Source: an uncultured Oscillospiraceae bacterium
Lineage (GTDB): Bacteria > Bacillota > Clostridia > Oscillospirales > Acutalibacteraceae
Assembly: GCA_900544715.1 (NCBI GenBank)
Contig: UQWL01000002.1
Span: 1-64,000 of the forward strand
Direction: 5' to 3'
Length of the DNA stretch: 64,000 nt
In this document: positions 1 through 8,418 of the stretch, in pieces
Numbering within the stretch: the first letter of the stretch is position 1
Layout: each line of letters opens with the position of its first letter
Notes under the pieces: model-generated
Databases searched by the model: none
Told to the model about the DNA's origin: nothing
The model's input: the letters and a program-made list of their open reading frames with translations, nothing else
Program-made: the position numbers and the translations under genes

Positions 1-398
1 AGTCATGCCCCAATGCGACAGAACGTCGCTATGCGTACATAGACAAAATCTTTTCTTCTATGTCCTGGCTGATGCTGGTCTGGCTCTTTTTCAGCACCTG
101 GGGCTCGAATTCGCCCTTGCGATCACGGGGCACGGAAAACTTCCCCGAAGCTGGTGCGCAGCATCTTGCTACTATGCCCATTTCGGCTGTTGTCGGTGTC
201 TTTGTTCTTGTAATCGTACTTGCTGTAACCGAGTTCGTCATCCAGTTCTGCATCCAGTCCATTTTCCATGAATTCGCCAATGGTTTCCTTGAACAGATTC
301 TGGATGTCATCCATGCTGCTGATATTACTTGCTTGTAGCAGTTCACGGATTTTTGCTCTGCGCTCGTTTTCTTCGGGACTGCGATTCTTTCTTCCCAT
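1..398 (-). pseudogene. IS256-family transposase, broken N-terminal part, cut by window edge
   Basis: The minus-strand reading starts at 398 and gives the N-terminal region typical of IS256/Mutator-type DDE transposases: a charged start, then a segment containing FMENGLDAELDDELGYSKYD. Near position 125-165 the frame is lost; the following family sequence (SVPRDRKGEFEPQVLKK, then ISQDIEEKILSMYA) continues in another minus-strand frame and meets a stop at about position 29. An intact family member is about 400 residues, so the catalytic part would lie left of the window. The terminal inverted repeat is present upstream (495-524), which fixes this as the left part of a real insertion sequence. 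It is probably inactive because of the frame break and early stop. The rest of the element cannot be judged from here. Confidence 0.8.
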
Positions 399-494
399 AG
401 TAAAAACCTCCGATGTGGTGCTTCTATTCTACACCACATCGAAGGTTTACATAAAACTTGGGATTGTCCCGCTGGTAAATATCCCACCGTATAC

Positions 495-524
495 GAGTGT
501 AGCACAATTTTCTTGACACTACCC
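495..524. mobile_element. Terminal inverted repeat of the IS256-family element
   Basis: Read on the minus strand, the segment begins GGGTAGTGTCAAGAAAATTG, the typical start of an IS256-family terminal repeat, and lies about 97 bases upstream of the transposase start. It marks the outer end of the element, so sequence from 525 onward is host DNA. The partner repeat and any target duplication are outside the window. Confidence 0.65.
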
Positions 525-554
525 GAGACTCGCCTTCTGATAGATGAATACATT

Positions 555-583
555 ACTGACTTCGCTTGAAAAACGAAGTCAGT
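555..583. terminator. Hairpin just outside the insertion sequence
   Basis: A perfect 10-base stem (ACTGACTTCG with CGAAGTCAGT) encloses a 9-base A-rich loop. No clear T run follows on either strand, so termination is only possible. It lies between the element end and the truncated reductase. Confidence 0.4.
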
Positions 584-676
584 ATGTTGCTTAAAATTTA
601 ATATTTACTACCTTAGAGGTGCTTTTTGTGCTATCCGTACAATTTGGGGCAGTTCAACTGCTCCTCGGGATTGTTT

Positions 677-1495
677 TTATACCGTAAATACGGAATCGTA
701 TTTTTTCGCCCATTTGAGCACCGCGCCTCTGTTCCACTTTTTTGGAATGGCCGCCGTATGCACAACAGTCTCCGCGACATCAGCACCCACCTTAGCGATT
801 TTTGCCAAGAGATCCACATCCTTAATGACCGATTTTGAACGCCGTATAAATTCGGCGGGAGTGAGACTTAAAAAGTCGGTTATCCTTGTGGAGTTCGCTC
901 CTATTGTCAAATCCTCTTCAGTCAGAATACGGCTTGCAAATATAAAATCAAGCTGAGCGGGAGTAATATTCGTCAACGCGAGCTTGGCGCAGGCAAGCGG
1001 CGCAAGTCCCGAGCCGAGTTCCTTATAATATCTCACTTGATAATGCCAAAGAGTTTCCGCATTAAACACCTCATCTTTGTCGGCAGCAATCGTTTCAGCA
1101 AGCGTTTTTGAAGCTCTGAGGCTATTGGCGATACCAGAACCTATAACGGGAACAGTCATAAACGCGCTGTCTCCAATTGCGGCGAATCTGTCGCATACCA
1201 TAACCGAAAGCGGTTGTCTTACAGGTATTTTCACAAACTGTCCGCCTCTTAAAAGCTTTTTGCCGAGGGAAGGATTATCTTTTCTGAAATACTCAGCGGT
1301 TTCTTCAACTTCTTCTGCTCCGAACGGATCAAAGCGCGCGATAAGCAAATCGGTAAAGTTTTTTTCGGTCGCTATCCAACCCACGGCGAGCTTACCCTGC
1401 GGAAGCAGACAGACCTTATATTCATCCTTAACCGGACCGTCAAACGCCCTGTCGTAAAAGGCTCTATAGCGGTACGGAAAGAATGATAAATACAT
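677..1495 (-). pseudogene. FAD-dependent oxidoreductase, N-terminally truncated
   Basis: The 272-residue product contains the second FAD-binding signature of the p-hydroxybenzoate hydroxylase/geranylgeranyl reductase-type fold: AAIGDSAFMTVPVIGSGIA, a GD motif followed by glycines, near residues 105-123. The N-terminal Rossmann motif GxGxxG expected at the start of such flavoproteins (usually 370-450 residues) is absent, and an in-frame stop lies two codons before the ATG. No convincing Shine-Dalgarno site precedes 1495. I read it as the C-terminal two thirds of a broken flavoprotein gene. A short stand-alone form is possible but could hardly bind FAD. The decay fits the neighbouring insertion sequence, although the lost end faces away from it. 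Substrate unknown. Confidence 0.6.
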
Positions 1496-1560
1496 CGCTT
1501 AGCACAGGCATCAGAGCTTTAAGATTGGTAAGGTAACTCCCGAATTAACACTGCTGTTTT

Positions 1561-2229
1561 TTACCATCCCTGCCGCAGGAGTGCCTCTTGTGTTTCCTTC
1601 AAAGATTGACGGCGGGCCTTGTAGTCCGGCAGGATGCCCTTCACAATTGCCCAAAAGCGGGGAGAATGGTTAAATTCGACCAGATGTGCAAGCTCATGAA
1701 CAACAACGTAATCCACTGCTTCCGGCGGCGCAAGCAGGAGCCGCCAGGAAAAATTGAGCCCGCCTTTTGCCGAGCAGGAGCCCCAGCGTGTTTTGGCTGA
1801 CGTGATACGCACCTGCTGGGGAGCCTTTCCAACGAGTGGGGCAAAGCGCTCCACTGCTTTTGGCAAAAGTGTTTTTGCTGCGTCACGGTAAAATCCCGCA
1901 AGTGCGGCACGCAGCTCCGCCTCTGGTAGATTGGGCAGCAAAAAGCGCGTTCCATCGAAGGAAACGGCCTTTGTTTGCGAAGGCTCGGATGGATACTTTT
2001 TACCGAGAAATACCACCATTCCACCGGGCTGAATTGGATCGGTGGCCTGTATCTGTCTGCGCTCCAGCATTTTGGCTTGTTGGGTTTTGATCCATGCTTC
2101 CTTTTCCTGTACGAAACGGTCGATGTCCGTTTTGGATATGCTGTGAGGCGCGCGCACCTCGATTGAGCCTCCATTGGAGATATAAATACCGACTGTTTTG
2201 CGCTTCATGCGCCTGATCTGATAATCCAT
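1561..2229 (-). CDS. YgjP-like zinc metallopeptidase (DUF45)
   Basis: The product has 222 residues. The zinc site is visible as HELAH at residues 178-182 with a third histidine at 188 (FNHSPRFW), the arrangement of the YgjP/WrpA metal-dependent hydrolase family. A TRWGSCS segment about 30 residues upstream is also conserved in the family. Members are cytosolic peptidase-like proteins of unsettled substrate, often encoded next to restriction systems, but no such neighbour exists here. It is monocistronic as far as can be seen, and length is normal for the family (about 220-250). Confidence 0.85.
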   Translation of the reverse strand: MDYQIRRMKRKTVGIYISNGGSIEVRAPHSISKTDIDRFVQEKEAWIKTQQAKMLERRQIQATDPIQPGGMVVFLGKKYPSEPSQTKAVSFDGTRFLLPNLPEAELRAALAGFYRDAAKTLLPKAVERFAPLVGKAPQQVRITSAKTRWGSCSAKGGLNFSWRLLLAPPEAVDYVVVHELAHLVEFNHSPRFWAIVKGILPDYKARRQSLKETQEALLRQGW

Positions 2230-2354
2230 CGAAATGCCCCTGCTTTTATATTTTCCTATTTGTCAATATAAACGATACCGGGCATAAAAGTCAACCTGCC
2301 TTTTAAGAAAGGAATCCAGAATGTTTGCAAAGCGTCCGCCCGATCAATAGACAT

Positions 2355-2942
2355 TTATATTTCCGTTTCTATAAAGTGTGTATCGCAAAGATCCCAATAT
2401 TTTTGATAAACCCTGTCTTCTTGTCCATCAAAATTGAATTGATACATCCGAAAGGTAACAAATAAATTTTTTGGTTGCCATTGCTCTTCATACGAATATT
2501 GATATTGCATCCCCAACTGTCTCATCACACTGCCGCTTCGGGGATTATTCACATCATGGGTAGCCGTAATATATGGAATACCATCTTTTTTTAACTGTTC
2601 TATAACAGCCCTGCCTGCTTCCGTAACGATTCCTCTATGCCAAAATTCTTTCCGAAGTGCATAACCGAAATCATAGCTATCATCCATATCTGCCTTGATA
2701 TAACCGATCGGATCATTATATTCTTTCAAGCAAATCGCATAAAAATAGGCGCGGTCTTTTTGATCATTCACTGCGATTCTCTCCTCATAAAAGGCTCTTG
2801 TTTCCTCTAGGCTCTTCAAGGGGAACCACGGCAAAAAGGTATTCACTTCTTCGTCTTTCAAAAGCAGATACAGAGCCTCCATATCTGCTTGTGTAAACTT
2901 TCTTAATAGCAGTCTTTCTGTTTCCAGCTGTGGCGTATTCAT
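2355..2942 (-). CDS. GNAT-family N-acetyltransferase (RimJ/RimL-like)
   Basis: The product has 195 residues and starts with the family hallmark LETERLLLRKF a few residues in. The middle carries the acetyl-CoA binding beta-strand and turn region (FGYALRKEFWHRGIVTEA, around residues 90-110). Such enzymes transfer acetyl groups from acetyl-CoA to ribosomal protein N-termini or small amines; the substrate here is unknown. I chose the ATG at 2942 rather than one 57 bases upstream because GGAGGA sits about 10 bases before it and family similarity begins there. Confidence 0.85.
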   Translation of the reverse strand: MNTPQLETERLLLRKFTQADMEALYLLLKDEEVNTFLPWFPLKSLEETRAFYEERIAVNDQKDRAYFYAICLKEYNDPIGYIKADMDDSYDFGYALRKEFWHRGIVTEAGRAVIEQLKKDGIPYITATHDVNNPRSGSVMRQLGMQYQYSYEEQWQPKNLFVTFRMYQFNFDGQEDRVYQKYWDLCDTHFIETEI

Positions 2943-3101
2943 ATCAAGAGATTCCTCCGTGTATTCTAATTGTAAATGCCTCTGAACTGCCAAAAGCAAA
3001 CCAAAGCTTGGGTTTTATTTTATCATACCGCTCTGTTTCAAGCAATGAATATCGTAAAATGCCTTATAATGCTCAGGGAAACGGATTTATTTTCTGATCG
3101 T

Positions 3102-3131
3102 GTGACAGGACAGGCGCTTGTGTGCTATACT
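3102..3131 (+). promoter_or_regulatory. Candidate promoter of the serine hydrolase gene
   Basis: GTGACA at 3102-3107 and TATACT at 3126-3131 are separated by 18 bases, about 45 bases before the chosen start at 3175. A second TATAAT-like hexamer at 3134-3139 lacks a matching -35 box. Confidence 0.45.
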
Positions 3132-3174
3132 AATATAATTCATGATTTGTGATCAGTCAGGGAGGCGAAAGGGA

Positions 3175-4863
3175 ATGGGCGATTATCCGACCGCGCCGCT
3201 GCTGCGCGCCGGTTCACCGGAGGAGGCGGGCGTTTCCTCCGCGGAAGTTCTCCGCTTTGTGGAGGATTTGCAAAAGAGTGGAATTGAAAACCACAGCTAT
3301 ATGGTGCTGCGCAGCGGTCGCGTTGCAGCGGAGGCATTTCATGAGCCTTTTGCGCCCGATTTGCCGCATCCAATGTATTCCGTGAGCAAAACGGTAACGG
3401 CGATTGCCGTGGGGTTTGCCATTGACGAGGGCCTTTTCACATTGCAAACCCGCCTTTTGGATCTTTTCCCGGAATATATGCCAAAGTCGCCGGATGATCC
3501 GCTCTGGGAGCTGACGATTTTTCATCTGGTGGCGATGCAGAGCGGCAAGGAGGCCAATTTTCTTGATCCAAAGGAGAAGGGGGATTGGGTTGCCCGCTTT
3601 TTTGCCTCCGGCTGGGAGGGAAGGCCCGGCCGCTGGAAATATGTCAATGAAAACATCTATATGCTCTGTGCGGCGATTCACCGCGTGACGGGAGCAAGCG
3701 TTACCCAATTTTTAACGCCCCGGCTTTACCGCCCGCTGGGCATCCAAACGCCTTTTTGGGAAACAGATGAAAACGGCGTGGAGGCCGGCGGTTGGGGCCT
3801 TTGGCTGAGAACGGAGGATCTGGCCAAAATCATGCTCTGTTATCAGCAGGGCGGCGTTTTTCAGGGCGAGCAGGTGATTCCCGCCTTTTGGGCCAAAGCG
3901 GCGCCGCAGAAGCAAACGGATAATTCCTCCAGCAAAGGGGCGGATACGAGCGCAGGCTATGGCTTTGGCCTTTGGCGGTGCAAGGGGGAGGCGCACGCCT
4001 ACCGTGCGGATGGTTTATTTTCGCAGTTTGGCATCGTCTTTGAGGAGTACGACGCCGTGCTGGTGATGACAAACGCCGCGCTCGATGAACAAGCTGTGCT
4101 GGATTGCATTTGGCGGCATTTTCCCAAGGCGTTTCAGGAAAAAACGGTGGAGAAATCGCCTCCCGTTCCGCCGGAACTGCTGGAGGAGGCCTATCCGCTG
4201 GATGTGGTGCCGGTTGGCATCCGCAGCCGCATGGAAGAGCGGCTGGAGCAAAGCGTGATCCACGTTAAGCGCCGCCGCTCGCTGAACCTGATTCATTTCC
4301 CGCCCAGCATCCTGCCCATCGCCGCCACCTATCTCAAGCGCGATAAAGCGGGCAATTTTGATCAGATTCTCTTTGCCTTTAGCGTGGATAAATGCGCCAT
4401 GACCTGGACGGAGGGGGATGAAACGAATACCGTCTCCTGCGGGATGGATGGCCACCAGCGCTATGGTAAGATTGTGCTCGGCGGCATCAGCTATACCGTA
4501 TGCGCCAGCGCGGCATGGCTGGATGAACGAACGTTGGAGGTGTGGATTCGTCCGCTGGAAACGGTGGCGAAACGCACGCTCCGGTTTCATTTTGATCGGT
4601 TGCGGGTGCATATCCGCCCAGGCAGCGCGCCTACCATCCGCGAGCTTGCGGGGGAGATGGCAATGATGGCGACGCGGCTGCTTCATTTTAGGCCGTTTGT
4701 CGCGGTTTCCAAGTTCTTTCTGCGGCTGTTTTACCCATTCCTGGAGCCGCATATGCATGGCATTCTGGTGCCACGCGAGCTGATCGATACCGTCAAATAT
4801 AAGAAAAAGCAGGTAGAGGCCGCTCTTGCCGCACGGGAGGAGCGCAAACAGGCGGAAAAGTAG
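3175..4863 (+). CDS. Serine hydrolase, class C beta-lactamase/penicillin-binding fold
   Basis: The product has 562 residues. The N-terminal 350 residues show the beta-lactamase-type active site: SxxK at residues 69-72 (S-V-S-K) and YxN at 156-158 (Y-V-N). The family covers esterases, D-amino peptidases and amidases as well as beta-lactamases, so the substrate is open. No signal peptide is seen. The C-terminal 200 residues are an added domain of unknown role ending in a hydrophobic stretch (around residues 505-535) that could touch the membrane. ATG 3175 follows AGGGAGG by nine bases, whereas an ATG 33 bases upstream has no such site. Read-through toward the downstream regulator is possible (gap 90 bases). 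Confidence 0.85.
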   Translation: MGDYPTAPLLRAGSPEEAGVSSAEVLRFVEDLQKSGIENHSYMVLRSGRVAAEAFHEPFAPDLPHPMYSVSKTVTAIAVGFAIDEGLFTLQTRLLDLFPEYMPKSPDDPLWELTIFHLVAMQSGKEANFLDPKEKGDWVARFFASGWEGRPGRWKYVNENIYMLCAAIHRVTGASVTQFLTPRLYRPLGIQTPFWETDENGVEAGGWGLWLRTEDLAKIMLCYQQGGVFQGEQVIPAFWAKAAPQKQTDNSSSKGADTSAGYGFGLWRCKGEAHAYRADGLFSQFGIVFEEYDAVLVMTNAALDEQAVLDCIWRHFPKAFQEKTVEKSPPVPPELLEEAYPLDVVPVGIRSRMEERLEQSVIHVKRRRSLNLIHFPPSILPIAATYLKRDKAGNFDQILFAFSVDKCAMTWTEGDETNTVSCGMDGHQRYGKIVLGGISYTVCASAAWLDERTLEVWIRPLETVAKRTLRFHFDRLRVHIRPGSAPTIRELAGEMAMMATRLLHFRPFVAVSKFFLRLFYPFLEPHMHGILVPRELIDTVKYKKKQVEAALAAREERKQAEK

Positions 4864-4953
4864 CCGGTCGTTTTTCCCACTCTACGGAGCGTTTGTTGCA
4901 AAAAGGCTGCCGGTAGGGTATCCTGAGAGAGTCATCGAAAGGAGGATGCCAAA

Positions 4954-5543
4954 TTGGACAGCCAAAAAACAGGCCGGCTCATTGCCGCCTTGCGCAGGGA
5001 AAAGGGCTGGACCCAGAAGCAGCTTGCAGAGGCGATGCACTTGAGCGACCGCACAGTTTCTAAATGGGAGCGCGGCGCAGGATGCCCGGAGCTTTCGCTA
5101 TTGCCGGAGCTATCCGGCCTGCTGGGCGTTGCGGTAGAACACCTGTTATCCGGTGAATTGGGGGAAAGAGAGGCGGACAAAGGCGATATGAAACGGGTTC
5201 AATTTTATCTGTGCCCCAGCTGCGGGAATCTTCTGTGCAGTACGGGCACGGCGGAGATCTCCTGCTGCGGCAGAAAGCTAGAGCCCTTGCAGGCGAAACC
5301 TGCAGATGAGATACATCGGCTGACGGTGGAAGAGGTGGAGGATGAATTTTTTGTCACCTCATCCCATCCGATGGAGAAAGCGCACTATCTCTCTCTTTTA
5401 TCGCGCTGGTCACATGCGACCGGGCGGTGCTGGTCAGGCTTTATCCGGAGCAGAGCGTTCAGGTGCGGCTGCCGCGCATGCACAGAGGGAAGCTGTATGC
5501 CTGCTGTAGCGAGGGCGGGCTGTGGGAAACCGCAATGAAATAA
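4954..5543 (+). pseudogene. XRE-family regulator with zinc-ribbon-like and desulfoferrodoxin-like parts, frameshifted
   Basis: Residues 1-65 form an XRE helix-turn-helix (WTQKQLAEAMHLSDRTVSKW). A cysteine-rich segment follows (CPSCGNLLC, then CCG), then a C-terminal domain seen in clostridial XRE regulators. Near 5393-5401 (a CTCTCTCTTTT tract) the frame breaks: the original frame runs on into unrelated sequence ending at 5538, while the adjacent frame continues the expected family sequence (FIALVTCDRAVLVRLYPEQS, then MHRGKLYACC) to a TAA at 5541-5543. One missing base in the tract explains this. It may be a real phase-type mutation or a sequence error. Translation starts at TTG 4954 with AAAGGAGG eight bases upstream. 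If intact it would be a DNA-binding, possibly metal-sensing repressor. Confidence 0.75.
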
Positions 5544-5548
5544 AGAAA

Positions 5549-5623
5549 AGCACTTGGCCTCACGAAAGGCCAAGTGCTGACCAAATGAGCCGCTGCAAAG
5601 TGATTTGCAGCGGCTCATTTGGT
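5549..5623. terminator. Two tandem perfect hairpins between convergent genes
   Basis: The first stem is 12 bases (5549-5560 with 5567-5578). On the minus strand it is followed by CTTTCTTTATTTC, suiting termination of the tetR transcript. The second is a perfect 20-base stem (5580-5599 with 5604-5623) with a four-base loop and only a short TAT-rich tail. They separate the XRE and tetR genes and probably act as a two-way terminator. Confidence 0.7.
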
Positions 5624-5662
5624 ATATTCTATGAGGTGAAACGGGGATGTTGTGTGAAATGG

Positions 5663-6262
5663 TCAGCGGACGCCGGCCTTTTGCAGCGCTTCCATTGCTT
5701 TCTGAAGCCCATATTCCTTATATTCAGAAGCGGTTTCCTTGCCGTACTCTTTGCAACTTCTTTGCCATATTCCTTGTTTTAGCTGGCCACTTCGGAGGCA
5801 TACTCTAGTATGGGGCAGCGCGGGCTGCACGTTGGCAGGGATTTGGTAGAGCACCCGGGAGGTCGCCTCCACAAAATGATCCATCATTTGATCTGTTCGT
5901 TCCTTTAAGTGCGCAGGCGAGGAGAGCGCTGCCACGCGCATCATCAGCGCCTCATATGGATGATTTTGAAAATGCTGCTGCCGCAGGCGGAAATACCGGT
6001 GGAAGGTTTGCGCAAGCGCCTCCTCCGGCTCAGCGCGGAAGAATTCCTGCACTTGCTGCAAATGGTCATAACAGGCCTGCACACAGGTCAAAAACAGCTC
6101 ATCCTTATCCTTATAATAATGAAACAGCCGCCCTTTTGAAATTTGCCCTGCTTCACAGATGCGGTTGACCGAAGCGTCCCTATATCCATATTTACCCAAT
6201 TCCTTAATGGCTTCCGCCAAAATCAGCTCCTGGCTGACGTAACGCCGTTGCTCTTGTTTCAT
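5663..6262 (-). CDS. TetR/AcrR-family transcriptional regulator
   Basis: The product has 199 residues. The N-terminal 50 residues are a canonical TetR DNA-binding domain (YRDASVNRICEAGQISKGRL, then FHYYKDKDELF). The C-terminal ligand-binding half is poorly conserved, as usual. The last 50 residues (from about residue 147) are unusually basic and repetitive (two EYGKE/EYGLQ-like units); a late frame change cannot be excluded. It lies 28 bases downstream of the membrane protein gene on the same strand, so the two are probably one transcript and the regulator may control its own operon. Ligand unknown. Confidence 0.85.
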   Translation of the reverse strand: MKQEQRRYVSQELILAEAIKELGKYGYRDASVNRICEAGQISKGRLFHYYKDKDELFLTCVQACYDHLQQVQEFFRAEPEEALAQTFHRYFRLRQQHFQNHPYEALMMRVAALSSPAHLKERTDQMMDHFVEATSRVLYQIPANVQPALPHTRVCLRSGQLKQGIWQRSCKEYGKETASEYKEYGLQKAMEALQKAGVR

Positions 6263-6290
6263 ATCCGATGTTCCTCTTCTGTTTTTGAAG

Positions 6291-7004
6291 TTACTGTTCC
6301 TGCCCGCCGGCGCCCATATCCATCACAACCTGCACCCGGTTTTGAAAATCGCTTACGTGCCCAGTGTGGGGCGTGATGGTGAAAAGGCACTGCTGCTCCC
6401 GGTCTGTTCTTTCAAAGGCGCCTTGCTGTTGCCGCACTTGGCCATTTTTCCAGACGAGTGTCGCAAGCGTTTCCAATGGGGGAGCGTCATAAACCCATTC
6501 CACTGTGTAGAAAATCACTGTTTCTGCCCCGGTCAGCTTTGCCGCCTGTGTGATCGGAAGCGCATGGAGTGCGGATAAAAAGGTTGTAAGATCGAAATCC
6601 TGTGCGTACTCCGGCAGTTCGGTATAATTTTTCGGCAGCTTTTCCGTTTGATTGCGGTAGAGATACAGCCCCGGCTTGCGAAACAGAAGGGTAGCCGTTT
6701 GTACGTTTTCTCCGGAAACGCCGTGCAGATCAAATTGAAGCGGACGCACGAGCTTCCCTGTTTCATCCACGTCGAACGTGACCTTCCCGGAGGGCGTGAC
6801 CCGCAGTTCTTCCGGCTCCAGCCGCATCTTGGAGGCGGCTTTCTGCACAATCTGCTGGGCATTGAGGTCGGAGAGCGCTTGCACCTCGACATGAGCGTAT
6901 GGCCGTTGATTGAGGTAAACCAGAAACAGAAAAACGGCGGCCATGATGACAACCGTTAAAATGATCGTGCGCTTGCTACGCTTATTTTTCTTTGTTTCCT
7001 CCAT
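6291..7004 (-). CDS. Single-pass membrane protein of unknown function
   Basis: The product has 237 residues: a basic cytoplasmic start (KKNKRSKR), one membrane helix at about residues 13-31, and an extracytoplasmic domain of about 200 residues without a recognised family. No lipobox or cleavage site is evident, so it should stay anchored. It is the first gene of a likely two-gene operon with tetR, which suggests that its expression answers to that regulator's ligand. No function can be assigned. Confidence 0.65.
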   Translation of the reverse strand: MEETKKNKRSKRTIILTVVIMAAVFLFLVYLNQRPYAHVEVQALSDLNAQQIVQKAASKMRLEPEELRVTPSGKVTFDVDETGKLVRPLQFDLHGVSGENVQTATLLFRKPGLYLYRNQTEKLPKNYTELPEYAQDFDLTTFLSALHALPITQAAKLTGAETVIFYTVEWVYDAPPLETLATLVWKNGQVRQQQGAFERTDREQQCLFTITPHTGHVSDFQNRVQVVMDMGAGGQEQ

Positions 7005-7354
7005 ATGGCACCTCTTCCGTGTGGTTTTGGTTATCCTAATGCTGTATTCCCTGTGTTCCAGAAAGCCCAGGGCAATACGGATTTGGCATATTGGAATCGT
7101 GCTTTTCCGCTTGTTCTGGTGCTTTCTTTAGTACCATAGCATGCCGGCAGGCGGATGTCAATATCAACTCCGTGTTGAAACAGCGGTTTTCGGACGCTGT
7201 TTCAATTCTGTCACCAGTGCTTATTCCCGCTTATAGAATACAGGATTGCTTGTGTAAAAGAAAAAAGAACGCGCTCCATGCGGTGATTTTTTGCAAAAAA
7301 ACAGCAGCCAACATGCAAAAATTTTTGCAAACCGCTCCTTTCCGCATCCTGCAC
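7005..7354. other. Divergent intergenic region without a recognised gene
   Basis: About 350 bases lie between the membrane protein start and the promoter of the HAD gene. I find no coding frame with a ribosome binding site and no RNA gene. It is AT-richer than its surroundings, and should also hold the promoter of the membrane protein-tetR operon, which I could not place confidently. Confidence 0.5.
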
Positions 7355-7383
7355 TTGCCTTCCTTTTCCTGGAACGGTATAAT
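7355..7383 (+). promoter_or_regulatory. SigA-type promoter of the HAD phosphatase gene
   Basis: TTGCCT at 7355-7360 and a perfect TATAAT at 7378-7383 are 17 bases apart. Transcription would start near 7390, about 50 bases before the ATG at 7444. Confidence 0.7.
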
Positions 7384-7443
7384 CTTAATCACACAGAGTA
7401 ATCGCACTGCGGTGTGAGCAAGGGGTTATGGGGGGATTTTAAA

Positions 7444-8280
7444 ATGTTGGATATGGAGGCTGCGATCGACCGCATCCGCGCAAAGGAGGGCTTCCTCTGC
7501 GATATGGATGGCGTGATCTATCATGGTAATCGCCTGCTTGACGGGGCGAAGGAGTTTGTGGAATGGCTGTATCGGGAGAATAAGCGCTTTTTGTTTTTGA
7601 CCAATTCCAGCGAGCGTTCTCCGCGGGAGCTTCGGCAGAAGCTGCAACGCATGGGGATGGATATCAGCGAGGAGCATTTTTATACCAGTGCGCTGGCCAC
7701 CGCGAAATTTTTGCACAGCCAGAAGCCAGGCTGCACAGCCTACGTGATCGGTGAGCCCGGCCTGGTCAACGCCCTGTATGAGGCGGGAATCACGATGAAC
7801 GACGTGAATCCTGATTACGTCGTCGTAGGGGAAACTCATAATTATAATTACGATTCCATTCTCAGCGCCGTTAAATTTGTGAGGGGCGGCGCAAAGCTGA
7901 TCGGTACCAATCCGGATATGACGGGCCCGAGCGAGGCGGGCATCATCCCGGCCTGCCGCGCCTTTATCGCGCCGATTGAGCTTGCGGCGGGCTGCACGGC
8001 CTATTTTGTCGGCAAGCCCAATCCTTTGATGATGCGCACCGGGATCAAGCTCCTCGGCGTGCACAGTGCCAATGCAGCCATGATTGGCGACCGGATGGAT
8101 ACCGATATCGTCGCGGGGATGGAAACCGGCATGGATACCGTGCTTGTGCTCTCCGGCGTATCCAGTGAGCGCACGGCGCAAAGCTTTCCCTATCACCCGA
8201 GCTTTATTCTCAACGGCGTGGGCAATATCGCCATGGGAAAGGAGTTTTGCGTGACCAACGGTCGTGAGGGAACGCGGTGA
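7444..8280 (+). CDS. HAD-IIA family phosphatase, NagD-like
   Basis: The product has 278 residues. HAD motif I is DMDG at residues 20-23 (nucleophile Asp20, general acid Asp22), motif II is the LTNSS segment near residue 56, the conserved Lys lies in VGKPNP, and motif III is IGDRMDTDI. The large cap between motifs II and III is the C2a type of NagD, which hydrolyses nucleotide and sugar phosphates in the cytosol. The start at 7444 is supported by a GGGGGG site eight bases upstream; a GTG 30 bases earlier would put that site inside the gene. It may lead the run of same-strand genes that follows. Confidence 0.85.
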   Translation: MLDMEAAIDRIRAKEGFLCDMDGVIYHGNRLLDGAKEFVEWLYRENKRFLFLTNSSERSPRELRQKLQRMGMDISEEHFYTSALATAKFLHSQKPGCTAYVIGEPGLVNALYEAGITMNDVNPDYVVVGETHNYNYDSILSAVKFVRGGAKLIGTNPDMTGPSEAGIIPACRAFIAPIELAAGCTAYFVGKPNPLMMRTGIKLLGVHSANAAMIGDRMDTDIVAGMETGMDTVLVLSGVSSERTAQSFPYHPSFILNGVGNIAMGKEFCVTNGREGTR

Positions 8281-8418
8281 GCCTTCCTGCGCGCTTGATA
8301 GCCCGGCACACATTCCGCGGCCGGGCGGCGTCCGTGCTCATCAACGAATGGAGTGTGGAGGTAAGCTGGCAGCGCCGGCTGCCGTTTTCTCCACTCACGA
8401 TAAGGAGTTTTACCGTTT
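8281..8418 (+). other. Leader of the GH13 gene with a small hairpin
   Basis: The gap between the HAD and GH13 genes contains a GGCAGC/GCTGCC hairpin (8368-8383) followed by GTTTTCT, inside a larger imperfect pairing of GAGTGTGGAG with CTCCACTC. This could be a weak terminator or attenuator. AAGGAG lies 11 bases before the GH13 ATG. Confidence 0.35.
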
